Below, piece after piece: positions 11,440 through 22,480 of a stretch of DNA of 64,000 nt. The DNA is taken from assembly GCA_010015745.1 (NCBI GenBank), contig ML978214.1:142001-206000 (forward strand), in the 5' to 3' direction. Under the pieces are notes generated by a model. It saw only the letters and a program-made list of their open reading frames with translations, ran no database searches and had not been told where the DNA came from. Origin of the DNA: Setomelanomma holmii. Taxonomy: Eukaryota; Ascomycota; Dothideomycetes; Pleosporales; Phaeosphaeriaceae. Every line of letters starts with the position of its first letter. The first letter of the stretch is position 1. A program made the position numbers and the translations under genes.

Positions 11440-12311
11440 AGTTATCGCTGCACCGCGTTGGCTGAAAGGCACAACAGAGCGGTGAGCTGAGCAGCACCGG
11501 CAACCGTTCAGATCGGGCTGAGAAGTCCTTAGATACCGAGCTACTGGCCCTACCACCTCGATTGTCTTCCCCGAACTCGAAGCTTCTGCCATGGGTGTCT
11601 TCAACGACCCAGAGGTAATGCCAAACCCTGATGCCGGGGACAAGTATGTTCCGTGCGACGCTGGCGCAGCCCTTGTCAGCGTTGGCACCTGCAGCTACAG
11701 ATACAGCCATAGACACAATGGTAGCGCATCTCAACATTTTCGCCTCGTCAAATTTTCGCAAGCTCCGAGCACACCGCATGGAGCAATATATCTGGACGAG
11801 GCTTTTGAAAGCTTAATTACGAAAGAACTTGGTGGCTAAATTGACTTCAATGGCCTGGAATAGAAGAACGCCTTTGACGAACAGTGGGAATGGGGTATCA
11901 AGCGAATGTTCAAGGTTGCACATGAGGACTGGGACTTCTCAGTGCCTCACGCTTTTGCTCGGAGCGGAACAAGCTCAACCTTCAAACTTCAAAGGTACGT
12001 GATCTCTTGGCTCGCTCACATGTAGTAAGAAAAGGCCTATTAGTGCTCGGGCCAGTCAAGTTTTTGATATTGCTGTTTCGAGAAGCGAAGTGCTGTTGGG
12101 ACAGTGTGTTCAACAAGTAATAGCGATGGACGGAAACCCCCCAAAAGGTAGACCATGTGTTGCCCGTGTACAGCTCCTACTAACCGCTAACTTCCAGGGC
12201 ATCATTCTTCTTGGAAGATATGGAAGTAGCCCGTATATCTCCAATAGACTTGCCCGAGAGTACAAGTCTCGTGGGATCAAAGTAGCGCGCCGTCCGAACA
12301 TTCAGCAGTGA
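11440..12311 (+). pseudogene. Hsp70-like (actin-fold ATPase) pseudogene
   Basis: The reading GVFNDPEVMPNPDAGDKY followed by CDAG matches the phosphate-loop region of fungal Hsp70-like proteins, whose usual CDAGGGT is altered to CDAGAAL. GAIYLDEAFESLI and FDEQWEWGIKRMF follow. A separate exon then gives the ILLGRYGSSPYISNRL motif of the nucleotide-binding fold. Two introns are still recognisable: one from about 11996, and one of about 53 nt inside 12145-12198 with CTAAC and CCAG. Stops in frame at 11837 (TAA) and 11861 (TAG), the damaged phosphate loop and a missing N-terminus show it is dead. Such proteins are multicopy in filamentous fungi and often lie near HET genes. Confidence 0.65.
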
Positions 12312-13007
12312 GTCTATGGCCTCTAAATCTGTTCATCACTGCAGCAGTTCTGAGTCGTTTAGCAGGACCAAGACGTGTCGAGGAGCTATTATTAGCGCAC
12401 TTGCAGGGGTTATTGTCCAAGGATAGCCAAATTCCAGACAACACATAGATTCGCTGGTCGGGGCAGCCAACCATAACCGTGACTACCTGGACTGCGAGTC
12501 TGTGCGCGATTATGAAGCATGGGATGCTACCGCCGTGGATGACTATGCACCACCTTCTTTTCAATTGCGTGTCTCTGCGAAGGGAGATCAGATGAGAGTT
12601 ATAGGCGCCATACTGGACAGCAACTTGTTGTTGGCTGACTAAGATGGCATCAGAAGGGTAATTCCACGGGGCAAGATTGCGCGAAACCCACCATCGTCCG
12701 TGGCCATTGCTCCGATAAAGCCTGCAATGCGTCAAACACATGAGCCAGTCAATGTCAATTCTATGACACCGGGGAGGTCATGGACGAGAAAGTTGAGAGA
12801 AATACTGCGGTTGGTGTAGAACAGCATTCTCTGCTCTGAACCTTGCGCTGACATGCACATCTAGAAGGTAATGCAACACCACGATAGTAGTGGCTGCTGC
12901 GGCTCTGGGGTGCTTTTTAAACATTTCTTGCATCATATCTTCGACTCCGAGATAGTACAAACTGGTACTTAGGAAAGTTTCGGGCGCCTAATCAATATGA
13001 ATCAAGC
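12312..13007. other. Unassigned region, possible coding relic
   Basis: A plus-strand frame around 12440-12650 gives a plausible-looking protein stretch (NHNRDYLDCESVRDYEAWD) ending in a stop. A 154-codon frame overlaps it on the other strand. I cannot assign either to a family and regard the region as decayed or non-coding. Confidence 0.3.
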
Positions 13008-14103
13008 TTAGTCCCACGGTTGAATAACAATCTTGCTCCCACTGACACCTCGATGTAATTTCTCGATACCTTCAGCGACGCTTTCGAGCCCGCCGAGTAC
13101 TTCAGCGGGAACAGCTTTGAGGTCACCACTTTTGATAGCCTGTTCGATCAACCCATCCTGGGCCAAGAAGTGCCTATGCCATTCTGCGTTTTCGGGAGAG
13201 TGGGTCGAGAACCGGTGGAACTGTACCCTGATGCCTTCTGGAAACTCTGTAATGCCAAACATGACTGGCGGTAAAAGCACGAGAATGTTTGCCTTGGTGA
13301 CAGGCTTCCCCTCTGGCGCGAGGATCTTCACGATGGTCGACACAGATGGCTTGAGCGAAATCGTGTCGATCCAATAGTCGATCGGGAAGAGATCCCGGAT
13401 CGCCTCAATGGTCGAAGGGTCGCTATGATCGAACACGTAGTCGGCTCCGCATGCTTTGAGAAGATCAAAGTTGTGCGAGGAGCTGGTGCTAATCACAATA
13501 TAACCCGCTAGTTTGGCGTATGAGATGGACAAACTTCCCATCGCAGACGAGCCACCCCAGATGAGAATCTTCTTGCCCTTTTCGCTTTCAGGCAGCTCGG
13601 AGGCAGGAACAGTCGGGCGGTGCATGTTCAAGGTCAAATCGCCAAAGAGTGCTCCAGGAGGAGTGTAGGACGCCAGCGTCACCGCTTTCGTGAAGTCTAC
13701 ATCTCCAATCTGGCCAGCAGTGTGAGTTTGACAGTACTAGTGCAGATCTGGTTCACCATACCTCAACAATTTCAGACTCATCAACAACGGAGAAGCGTTG
13801 CAACCCTCCATACTTCACTTTCTTATGCGTAAAGATCTTGGTACCGCACACGACGCGGTCTCCAACCGCAACCTTATTCACACCAGCTCCAAGTGCCTCC
13901 ACAACTCCAGCGACTGGGCTTCCGAGGACCGCTGGATATTCGACAGGAATCATGGCTAGCTTCGCGACTTTTTCGTCTGCGGGCTGAATGGCGCAAGCTT
14001 GAACCTTGACCAAGACCTCGCCATCGCCTGGCTCAGGACGTTCGGTATCACGAACAGTAAATTTACCCTTCGCGGTCTCAAGAAATGCCGCCCGATTGCT
14101 CAT
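13008..14103 (-). CDS. MDR-family (zinc-type alcohol dehydrogenase-like) oxidoreductase, ToxD/enoyl reductase-like
   Basis: Exons 14103-13762 and 13709-13008 flank a 52-nt intron (GTATGG, GCCAG) and encode 347 residues. The N-terminal GroES-like domain has EVLVKVQACAIQPADEKVA and VAVGDRVVCG. The Rossmann part has ILIWGGSSAMGSLSISYAKLAGY, where the usual GGxxxxG binds NADPH, and ACGADYVFDHSD. The catalytic zinc ligands of true alcohol dehydrogenases are missing, so it is probably a NADPH-dependent enone/quinone reductase like ToxD relatives. No polyketide synthase is nearby. An in-frame ATG at 14205 would add a basic, leucine-rich leader without acidic residues (MLLRPLRRLLPQKG..) that resembles a mitochondrial presequence. 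The choice between the two starts is open. Confidence 0.88.
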
Positions 14104-14749
14104 AGTGACTGCAGATGTAGTGTTTAATGATGGCAGGAATAGGTTCCGCGATGAAAGAAGGAGTCCTTTTTGTGGGAGTAGTCGTCTTAGAGGTCGTAGT
14201 AGCATATATGAGATGGAAATTCGCTTTTTGTCAGCAGCGTGAGCTTGCAAGACCGAAGTGCGAGGAGTGTCAGCCTGTTGCGGACGAACAGAAAGATGGG
14301 TGGGGCGGCCCATTGCTAGCTGTGGTAGGCATAGTAGCTGTATGCCTTAATCCGAGTGGAACGTGACGAATGAACCGCTGACTGCATATCGACAATTGGG
14401 GACTGTAGATTGTGCTTACTCTGAGTCCATGGGCTATCGTGGTGTTTGGCGGAATTGAAGGGGGTAAGCACCATTGATTCGGCTGCGCCTCCCCCGCTTC
14501 TGCACTTTCTTCCAATTCTCACCGCCTTCCGCTTGCACTCTATTCATGTCAGCCCCCAACGGTCAAGCAGCAAGATACAATACATTGCTGGTGGTATCGC
14601 CTATGACACAAGACCAAGCATGGCAGCATGCGGTGAACCGCGGCCCATCAGTCTCTGAGCCCTGACGAGCTCATTTATCCTTGGCTCTACTGGTATAACA
14701 ACGCACAACCGATGAGACTGCTGCTTCGAGCATTTATCATCCGCATATC
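14104..14749. other. Divergent intergenic region between the MDR and HET genes
   Basis: Both flanking genes point outward, so promoters for both should lie here. The first 100 bases may instead encode an N-terminal leader of the MDR gene. No other feature is supported. Confidence 0.4.
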
Positions 14750-16194
14750 ATGGAAGCGCCGAATATCGATCTCGACTCCGACTCTCGGGAGTCTCAACAT
14801 GAGCCACTCGAGCACCCTGAATTGTCCATCCGTTTAGTTCAGACCTTGCCGCACTTCTCCTCGGATAACTTGGTCCAATGCGAAATCAGTCATCGTGTAC
14901 TGTTAGAAGCGGCTTCAAAGGAGGATCCGACGAGCACAAACGCTCCCCTCGACCGTATTGGCAATGACGACTTAGACTCCATATCCTATGTATGTCTGAG
15001 CTACACCTGGGGCGATCCACGGGATCAGACGTTGATAAGAATTAGTGGGAAATTGGTCCGCGTCGGGCGAAACCTTGCAGACTTCTTGTCCATTGCACGC
15101 CGTGCCTTAATCGACACTTCCATCTGGGTTGATGCTTTGCGTATCAATCAGAGGGATACTTCAGAGCGGAATAAACGGGTTCAACAAATGGGAAAGATCT
15201 ATGCTGGCGCAGCTGCGATATTGATCTGGTTGGGAAATGATCTCGAGGTCGCGCAGGTGCTTCATTCGGTCAATGAAGCAAGTAAACGGTCCTACATCAG
15301 CTGGAACGCACCCGTACGCTCATGGAGGTCACATATGCTACATAATTGGACTGCTCGCTGTCTGTACGGTAACGACGCAATTGATGCAACACTTCATGCT
15401 GCATCGGGGTCGTCCTCAAGCGCAGCAGCTCGATACAGCGATGTGGCAGCTTTTGTCACATCAGAAGCACCATCGATCTTGAGTGACACGACTGGAAAAG
15501 TGGAAAAGCTGTTTGAGCCACTATTCCAGAACGAATACTGGTCAAGAGCTTGGTAGGCAAGCCGATTCGAAGTGTACATATGATCAAAGCTGACTTTGTA
15601 TTGAAACAATTTCAGGGTAAGCTTGCGCCGTCAGATTCTGCCTAAGAAATTTACTAACTTGTGTTTTACGACGTTCAGGTAACGCAGGAGGTATTGCTCG
15701 CGAAAGACGCTGTAGTGGTTGCTGGTGTCGCGTCTCACGGATTGCTCGCATTAGCGAATAAATATCGATCAGCCGTACCATACTTTAGAGAGAACTCCTT
15801 CGAAAATTTAGTCGACATCCTCTTACGACGAGTGGGACGACGAGCAAGTAACGACACTGGGCTTGAGAAATGGGGCATTGTCAATCTGCTATATCGCTTT
15901 CGCGACAAGAATTGCGCAGTTCGTCGCGATCGTGTTTACTCACTTCTTGCACTCTCAAAAGAAGGCGAGACGCTCGCTGTCGACTACGATGCTTCGCATG
16001 AGCAACTTCTGCGCCAGGTGTTGCGTACCCGAGAGTGCTCAATGTGTTTGTGCTCTACAGCTATCGTCGCACACACCTTGAGTCCATGGAACTTCACGCC
16101 GATAGAGACCGAACACTTCGAACCACCGTTTGCTGAGCTGCACATGTACGCTTACACCTTGAGCTCAGCTGTGTGCTCTTTCTGCTCCACCTAG
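14750..16194 (+). CDS. HET-domain protein, with a 1-nt microexon and an early stop
   Basis: The first exon (14750-15552) carries the HET motifs YVCLSYTWGDPRDQ, IWVDALRINQ and IYAGAAAILIWLG. It ends in the middle of the conserved Trp codon before VTQEVLLAKD. Joining to 15679 in frame needs exactly one extra G. That base is position 15616, lying between two introns that each look complete. The first is 15553-15615 (branch GCTGAC, acceptor TTTCAG). The second is 15617-15678 (donor GTAAGC, branch ACTAAC, acceptor TTCAG). The third exon runs to TAG at 16192, giving 439 residues. The frame stays open after this stop to 16629, suggesting a premature stop. The role would be self/non-self recognition. 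Alternatively the gene is decaying, or a weak intron at 16146-16194 removes the stop but changes frame. Confidence 0.7.
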
Positions 16195-16629
16195 GTTCCA
16201 TACTCCTGGACTCGAAAGAAAGGTCTTGTGCTTTGCCTGGGAAGCGCTTGCCCAGACACATCTAGCCATCTTTTCTGGGAAGAATCTCGACGTACTACCC
16301 ATTCTCAAGGTGGAAAGGAAGACGCAGAGAAAACAAGCTCGATCTTCGTACAGTCGCGGCAGAACAATAACTCCCGAATACCGTGCGAAAACGGGCGTGG
16401 CCTCGAAATAACCAAGAGTCCCTGGCAGCATATATATCGCCTGCAATTCACCTTGCGCACATTAACCGACATCTTGCTAGACGGTACAGCAACAAGAGAT
16501 CTTGGCTTGAATGCATGCGGGAACCTCTGGCCGAACAGTTCGAACCAAGCGACCTCTGGCGAAGCAAGATTAAACCTGTGCGAGGTCACGGAGGATAGAC
16601 ACGTCGCAAGTCACTTGCAACAGCTGTAA
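16195..16629 (+). pseudogene. Orphaned C-terminal part of the HET gene beyond the TAG
   Basis: The frame continues without another stop for 144 codons directly after the TAG at 16192. Reading across the stop gives two cysteine pairs (VCSFC before it, CLGSAC after it) in a setting typical of a small zinc-binding tail (VPYSWTRKKG, HLFWEES). This suggests the stop arose recently, for example TGG to TAG or CAG to TAG. The tail would be expressed only by readthrough. Confidence 0.5.
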
Positions 16630-16935
16630 TGGCTGGCGATTTGGCTATATGTATAATCTCATTTACACTACGTGGTATGCTCCGATCGAATCCGCCAGGT
16701 TGGAATCAATCGCCACTATTCAGTGGCCCTTTGTAAGGTCGACCAAGCCGCTGTTGACCGTTATGACCCTTGCTCTTCCAAACTCTCGAGCCCAGGTAAA
16801 GAACTTCGTTCGGCCCCGTTGCAGACGACAGTCGGGCATGGTACTGCAAGTGGGCCTGCTTTCAGCCTCCACGATGTGGGAATGACTAAGTGGGTCAGTA
16901 TACAGTCTGTGCCAGAGCATCGGTGCTCGCAAACC
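16630..16935. other. Convergent intergenic spacer
   Basis: Lies between the 3' ends of the HET gene and the reverse-strand gene at 16936. No gene is seen. Short frames on both strands have no domain. Confidence 0.4.
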
Positions 16936-18008
16936 TTAGATGGCATGGTAGCAATCGGCCAGTGCCTTGGACGAGTACAGTTTCGTAGTTGTACGCTCCA
17001 TCTCATCCGCGACAAGGACCCAGAAGTTGCGTTCGACCTTAGCTACGGCCTCCATGAGAAGTTCCGACTTCTCTGCCGTCTCCAGCTCCGCCTGTTCGTC
17101 CTCGCTGGCTAGCTTGCGAATGTTGGCCTCAAGCTCTTTTGCATTATCATAATTCCTGACGCGCTTCTTGCCAGCCTTGCTGATCAAGCCCGTGCCCTCG
17201 CCTGCTGTGTACTGATTGGGGTGGCGTAGATGCATGTAGTCCTTGGGGTCGAAGCCGATCTCGCTGACGGTGGTAGCGACACGTGGTGCGCTGCAGACGT
17301 AGCGGCTATAGACGGCAGAAGCAGTGAAGTTGGCGGCCTCACCACGGTTGCGGCGCTCTTGATTGAGGTAGTTGGCGATGTCAGCCCAGCCCATCTTCTG
17401 CCCATTGCGTAGGGTCTTGACAAGCTTGTTCTCGGGGTGGTCCTCGATTCGGCGGCGGGTACTCATCTGCTGATCGAGAGGCTTGAGGACGGAGATGTTA
17501 TTCTCAATCTCAGCCTTGATGGCGCGAGCGCGTTTGAGACCGTCCATGTAGGGCAACTTACGCAAGGTGCTATTCGGGATGTTTAGTTCTGTCTTGCCTT
17601 TGACCACGAGGGGTTCTTCGTCTTCTGATATGAAGAGGCCGGGCGAGTAGCTTCGGCTATAGGGATTTGTGTTGCCAACTTTGCGTGAGAAATCGGAGAG
17701 CTGCTCGCTGTCTGGTAAAGGTGAGCTGGCAAACGGCTGCCGAAAGGTCGGAGACTTACCATTGTCGCTCGAGGCGGGTGTGTGGTGAGAGAAGCCAACG
17801 AGCGTTCCAGTAACGTGGTCAAAGTCGATGACGTTGTCACCACGCTCGCTATCTTCGTGGTCGCTTCCATTTTGTGGTGTGGCCCAGTCATGTGAGCCGA
17901 AGATGTCGTCGTGGGCTAAAAAGCTGGAGAAGGTCAGCATGCGACACAATCTCAAACATTCTTAGTGTAAAATTGCTGAAGAGCTCTTGGATACTTTATC
18001 GCTGCCAT
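16936..18008 (-). CDS. Conserved fungal protein with Myb/SANT-like helical region
   Basis: The main exon (17923-16936) encodes about 329 residues. A small first exon (18008-17995, ATG plus 11 bases) with donor GTATCC joins in frame at acceptor CCAG before 17923, giving MAAINFLAHDDIFGSHDWA. An acceptor at 17916 is possible but needs another upstream exon. The N-terminal half is acidic and Ser-rich. The middle contains GWADIANYLNQERRNRGEA and AVYSRYVCSAPRVA, which resemble a Myb/SANT-like helix-turn-helix followed by the motif GFDPKDYMHLRHPNQY. The C-terminus is Glu/Lys-rich and likely helical. A nuclear, DNA- or chromatin-associated role is inference. I do not know a named homologue. Confidence 0.68.
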
Positions 18009-18830
18009 GGTGACAGCAAGTTCAGTGATGCTGGTGGAGGCGAATGTTCTCGTCGTGATGCGGAAGCGACGTTGAAGGGTCGTGACGGCTGCAACATATC
18101 CAGGCGATAAAAGCAGACGAACGTACCTGCCTTGAAGATCTGTAGCCCCCATTGTGATGCGGCTCGAAGACTGTCTTTCCTATAAGTCTGTTTTAGCAAT
18201 TGTTCGTGGTCGTGTTACCAGACTTGGGATAGTGCCGCAAGCAAATCGAATGGCAACTTTATAAAGCTTCAAGACTTACACATAGGTGCGGTAGAGGCAG
18301 TACAGAGGTCGCGATTGTAGTTTGTGGCGGTGATGAGTGGTAGCTCTTGTCGTATGTGATGGTATATAGAGAGTCTGTGTGCACGTGCCGCATCCGACGA
18401 GTACAGCTTGTGGGTTGCTCAACAATTCATGCAAACGCGAGGAGAAGACAATCGGAGAATCGATGCTCGTTGATGACCTTTTTTGTCTGCGTGAAAGTTA
18501 TTAGATACGCATCAGGTGAAAGAAGCGAGTACATAGTATGAGAATGAAAATCAAATATGCTGATCTATACAACCAACTTGACTTGATGCTTAATGATAAT
18601 AGTCTATGGGGGTAAAATGAGACAATAGTCTCACACCTCCCGTCTTGTAACCCCTTGTCCTCGTACCCCAGAGATCGATGCTCTCTTCACCTCGGGTTCT
18701 TTTCCCCAGACAAGTTTCCAAATCCCCAATCATAGGAATCTGCCCAAGTGCAGTGAGATTTTGGTCCGAAAGGCCGAGCCAGTAAGTTGAAAACCACGCT
18801 CAACGTGAGCATGGTTGTGGAGGACAGTCT
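18009..18830. other. Intergenic, no gene seen
   Basis: Probable promoter and leader of the gene at 16936-18008. It contains a short palindrome, GAGACAATAGTCTC, near 18627. No other feature is supported. Confidence 0.35.
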
Positions 18831-19052
18831 TCATCGCAACGCAAAGTAGGTGGCCTCTGCCTTGATTGCTTTCCTCGCGGCCTTGTCCGCAGGTGTCTCT
18901 TTTGGTATTGTCTCTTTTGTGATCGAAGCTCGCTTTGACGGGAGCATGGACTTGAATAATGACTTTGTCAAAGCCATGGTTGATATGGATCGCATCGACA
19001 TGGCATCTTTCTGTGGCATTGTGCTTGTGCTTGTTGGGTTTGCTGAGGCCAT
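18831..19052 (-). CDS. Small basic protein, 73 residues, unknown function
   Basis: The single frame from ATG at 19052 to TGA at 18831 is rich in Met, Ser, Thr and Lys early on. It ends with the lysine/alanine-rich helix KAARKAIKAEATYFALR. Short fungal proteins with an AIKAE.TYF-type ending occur in related fungi as far as I recall, but I cannot name the family. The frame has no membrane segment or cysteine. The long antisense frame over the same bases is an alternative, but I find it less likely. Confidence 0.42.
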   Translation of the reverse strand: MASANPTSTSTMPQKDAMSMRSISTMALTKSLFKSMLPSKRASITKETIPKETPADKAARKAIKAEATYFALR

Positions 19053-19879
19053 CGCGTTCGATGTGAGGTGTCTGGGAGACGATATTTGTGATGTTTCAGA
19101 ACAGGAAAACTCTTGTCTGAGCGCGAAACTGTTCAAGCAGGTCTTGTGTCTGACTACAATGACAGAGGAGATGCGGGGTTATGCTGATGATGGCTTTGTC
19201 TGGTGAGATGAAACCGGAATCATCGGCAGGCTACAAGGCCAACTTTATATCTCACCTCAATTCGAATCATCTCAACCGACACACTAAGCTCAGCCAACGC
19301 AAGATGCTGCGGTTCGTGGTTGCGCATTCTCCTTGACGCCAGCTCAGCCCTGCACGGCATAGTCGCAAAGGCACATCCAACCAGCATCTCCACAAAACGC
19401 CATAATGCTAAGTGACTCACTCCGTCAACGGTTTCCAGAAGGGCGGTTTCGCTTGCGACAACCTCAATTGGGCTTCGGTGGGGTGGTGTTTGAGGGCTGA
19501 CCGAGTTGACTCAGATCTAGATTTCTCGGCTAGCCTTGGGACGGTTTGGTGGCTGCCCAAATAGCCCATCCGGTCGGCAACAACACGTGACAGCTTACCA
19601 ACCACTTTCGTATGCCTCGCATTTAACACTTCACTTGTATTTTGCACGTATAAGGCACATATCAGAGTCATTCAACCTATCAGTCGGTGTGTAGTTTGGG
19701 ATGCGGTCAATCATTCTGTCAGCGACCCACCACATCTATGGCGAGCTGGCGACGGTGTGTGTACGTTTTCATTTGTATCCGAAAACTGGTTTCTGGTCAC
19801 GACAACATCTTCCATGCTGGGAGAACTTGCCTCAGATTCGTTGCGATATGTGCATCCCGACTCTACGATGTCTTCGAGC
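19053..19879. other. Intergenic, no gene seen
   Basis: Lies upstream of the small gene and downstream of the GH7 gene. No domain-bearing frame is present. Short antisense frames are not supported. Confidence 0.4.
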
Positions 19880-21229
19880 CTATGCCCTCCACTTATGAGA
19901 TGAGCCGAAAGTCGATCCAATTTCACCCCACTTGATCTGACTGAACGTAACAGTGGGTGCCTTCTCGATTTGCTGGATGACCTTGGGATCGCCCTCGGTA
20001 GCATTGCATGGTCCAGCATCGCCAGAGTCGAGCCAATTCATGTAGCCGCCCTCATCCCACCAGATGGACATGGCCAAAACCATACCGCGGGCGAGCGCAT
20101 TTCCCATTCCCTTCATACCGCCAAGCTGCGAAAACATCTCGGCACCGCCCTGTGCGTTGCAGTAGGCTTGATCCATGGTGATGTTCTTGGCAGCGTTGTC
20201 GAGAACTTTGCCGTCCTGGACATACTTGCGAACAATCTGCTGAAGAACACCGTTTTTAGCAGGAAACTGAGTGACTACAGTGAATGACCGAGAAGTGTCC
20301 ACCTTGAGCTTGGGACCATAGAAATCTTTCGCGCCACGATGACGGTATGGGTTGTCGCCGCACCCGTTCTTGTCGCAAAGGCCTTTGGCACCGCACTCGT
20401 CTCCAGTGCAAGTGAAGAGGCTATCTCTGCTGCAAGTGTGTGGCGCTATTTGGTTGGCACGGGCATTCGCCTCCCAGATGTCCATCTCGTTGCAGCATAC
20501 ACCCTTGCCTGCAATGTTGCCCTGCATAATGTGAGTTGAAGGTCTTCAGGTATGACTAACAGACCTACAACGCCGTTGACCCAGGGTGTGACATAACACT
20601 GAGCATCGCAATAACCCGTTCCTAAACTCGCACCACCGGGATTCAGCTTCGAGCGACCACCATCCTTCTGCATCTCGGATAAGTAAAGAGCTCCGTTCAT
20701 GCCGCACGGCAGATGCGAGACGTCGACATCGAAAGAAAACTCGTTGCCATTCAGCTTCAGCATCTCATAGTTCTTCTCGTCCTCGGCAAGAAGGTAGACC
20801 CTAGGACTGGCAGTAGAACCGGATGGACTGTACATGTCCAGTTTTACCTGCAGGCCAAGTTAGATACTGCCCACGGTATGAGTTCAAATCGTAGGCAGTG
20901 CTTACGCTGCTATCTTTTGTCGTCACACCGAGAGCTGCATAGTCTTGGACACCTTCGATAACGCAGTTTTGCGCGCATGTCTTCTCATCTGGGCACGCAA
21001 CCGGATCGGCGCCAGAACCCCAGTTGCCACATCCAAGGGCAGTATTGTTCTTTTGGTGGATCCAATGAGTTGCAGCATCAATGACAATGGCGGTCTTCTT
21101 AGCCTGGCATCCACGAGCCTTGGTGCATTGCCACGTCGTGAGCTTTGGATGGACCTCCGGAGTGGTACCGAGAGATTGGGCAGAGGCAAGACCCAAAAGG
21201 GCTGCCACAAGGAATGTGTAGGAAGACAT
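19880..21229 (-). CDS. GH7 endoglucanase (Cel7B/EG I-like), secreted, no CBM
   Basis: Three exons (21229-20906, 20847-20569, 20521-19880) with introns of 58 and 47 nt encode 414 residues. MSSYTFLVAALLGLASAQ is a signal peptide. The mature start TTPEVHPKLTTWQCTKARGC is a GH7 hallmark. The active-site segment CCNEMDIWEAN places the nucleophile Glu near residue 213, Asp near 215 and the acid/base Glu near 218. Short loops (GVTTKDSSVKLDMYSPSG, YMNWLDSGDAGPC) fit the open-cleft endoglucanase branch rather than tunnel-type cellobiohydrolases. The protein ends soon after IKWGEIGSTF, so there is no linker or cellulose-binding module. The enzyme hydrolyses internal beta-1,4-glucan bonds in plant cell walls. 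Many cysteines agree with the disulfide-rich family. Confidence 0.93.
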
Positions 21230-21309
21230 GACCAGCGACCGACGAGCTCAAAAGTTATGCTGAGTGTAATGGAACCCGTGCATTGTTGCAGACGACTTGC
21301 TGTACCATC

Positions 21310-21315
21310 TTTATA
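21310..21315 (-). promoter_or_regulatory. Candidate TATA box of the GH7 gene
   Basis: TATAAA on the reverse strand lies about 80 bp upstream of the GH7 start codon, a sensible distance for a highly inducible secreted-enzyme gene. The region up to about 21979 holds no gene and is presumably the rest of its promoter. Confidence 0.4.
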
Positions 21316-21979
21316 CATTTTCAAAATGTCTTGAAAGTACCTCCACCCTAGACCATTCGCCCTTCAATGTGGGGTGCAGCGGCATCAAAGAGCCGCAATA
21401 CAATTTGAGCCGTCGATATGAGCCGTTTCATCTCGTGACTTTTGTACGAAGTATGTCCATTGGCTGCGATGCTTGCCTCGGCCTCACAATCGGGCTGTCG
21501 CTGTTTCGATGTCTCGCCGCGGGGTCCATTGCACCCAAATCGGTCCGGAAGAACATGTATGGAAGCTTCGTTCATTTAACATGCGACATTGTTATTTGCT
21601 CGAATTGATTGCACTTGATTGCGGGGCCCCGGACGATGTCGCTGTGCCGGTGCGTTTACCCGGTTTTCACTCGCCAAAAGGGGCTTAATCTGAAGAAGCA
21701 GGTAGAAGGATCGGTTGGCGTGCTCAATATCCACTGGTCTGCTCGCTCGAGTATCTGAAGGGTTCCGGGATGAAAAGTGTATGCACGAGTGGTAGTGCAC
21801 GTGACAATGGGTGAGGATGATCGGGAGTGTCCTCGGAGCTCGAGCCGTTCTCTAAGCCACTTCCAGAAACGCGCCAGGCGAGAGATCCCGGTTCACTTCT
21901 GCGAGTGTTCTTCTAGAATGCTCATAGTGCTTCGAAGCGCAGGCTGGTCGAGGGAGATGGCCTCAAGCACTTGACAACG

Positions 21980-22480
21980 CATTGTCCTCTCGCCCAGTGA
22001 GCTCTCGCCATGTCAAAGCCCGATGCTTGCTCTCAAGATTTCCACGCAGCTGTTGTGCCCACCTTCGATAGCAAAATCGAGAGGTGTTTTCAAAACTTGC
22101 ACCCCATGATCTTCCTGTCCCGACTGGTTGATGGAGTTCACTGCAACCCCATTCCAGTCCGAGTAGGTAACGAACACAGTCGTACAAGCCAATACGAGTT
22201 ACTTCAGCCAATGGTGTAAGCCCGCCGGCCTGAACCTAGGATAGGTTCCCAATGCTCGAAGTGCTGCATGATAGCGGTCATGTGATGACATGAGCGCCCA
22301 AGAATGTCTTGACCTGCGCCTGGAGTCAGATCACAGTCTTTGAGGCCCGCATCAAAACGTATGAGGCTACTGTGACGCCCAAGACAGTCTCTTCTCTTAT
22401 CTTCCCGCATGGCCTCCGCAATCGTCGGCTGTCGTGTCAAGTCTCGTGGGATGAACAGCTTTGGCGAAATCACACGTTGG
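21980..22480 (-). pseudogene. Ankyrin-repeat gene relic
   Basis: On the reverse strand at 22024-22087 a frame reads TPLDFAIEGGHNSCVEILRA, a textbook ankyrin repeat. Just upstream, in other frames, are GLYDCVRYLLGL (22150-22200) and DILGRSCHH (about 22300), which look like further repeats in shifted frames. No continuous frame connects them, so this is a fragment of a decayed ankyrin protein. Confidence 0.5.
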
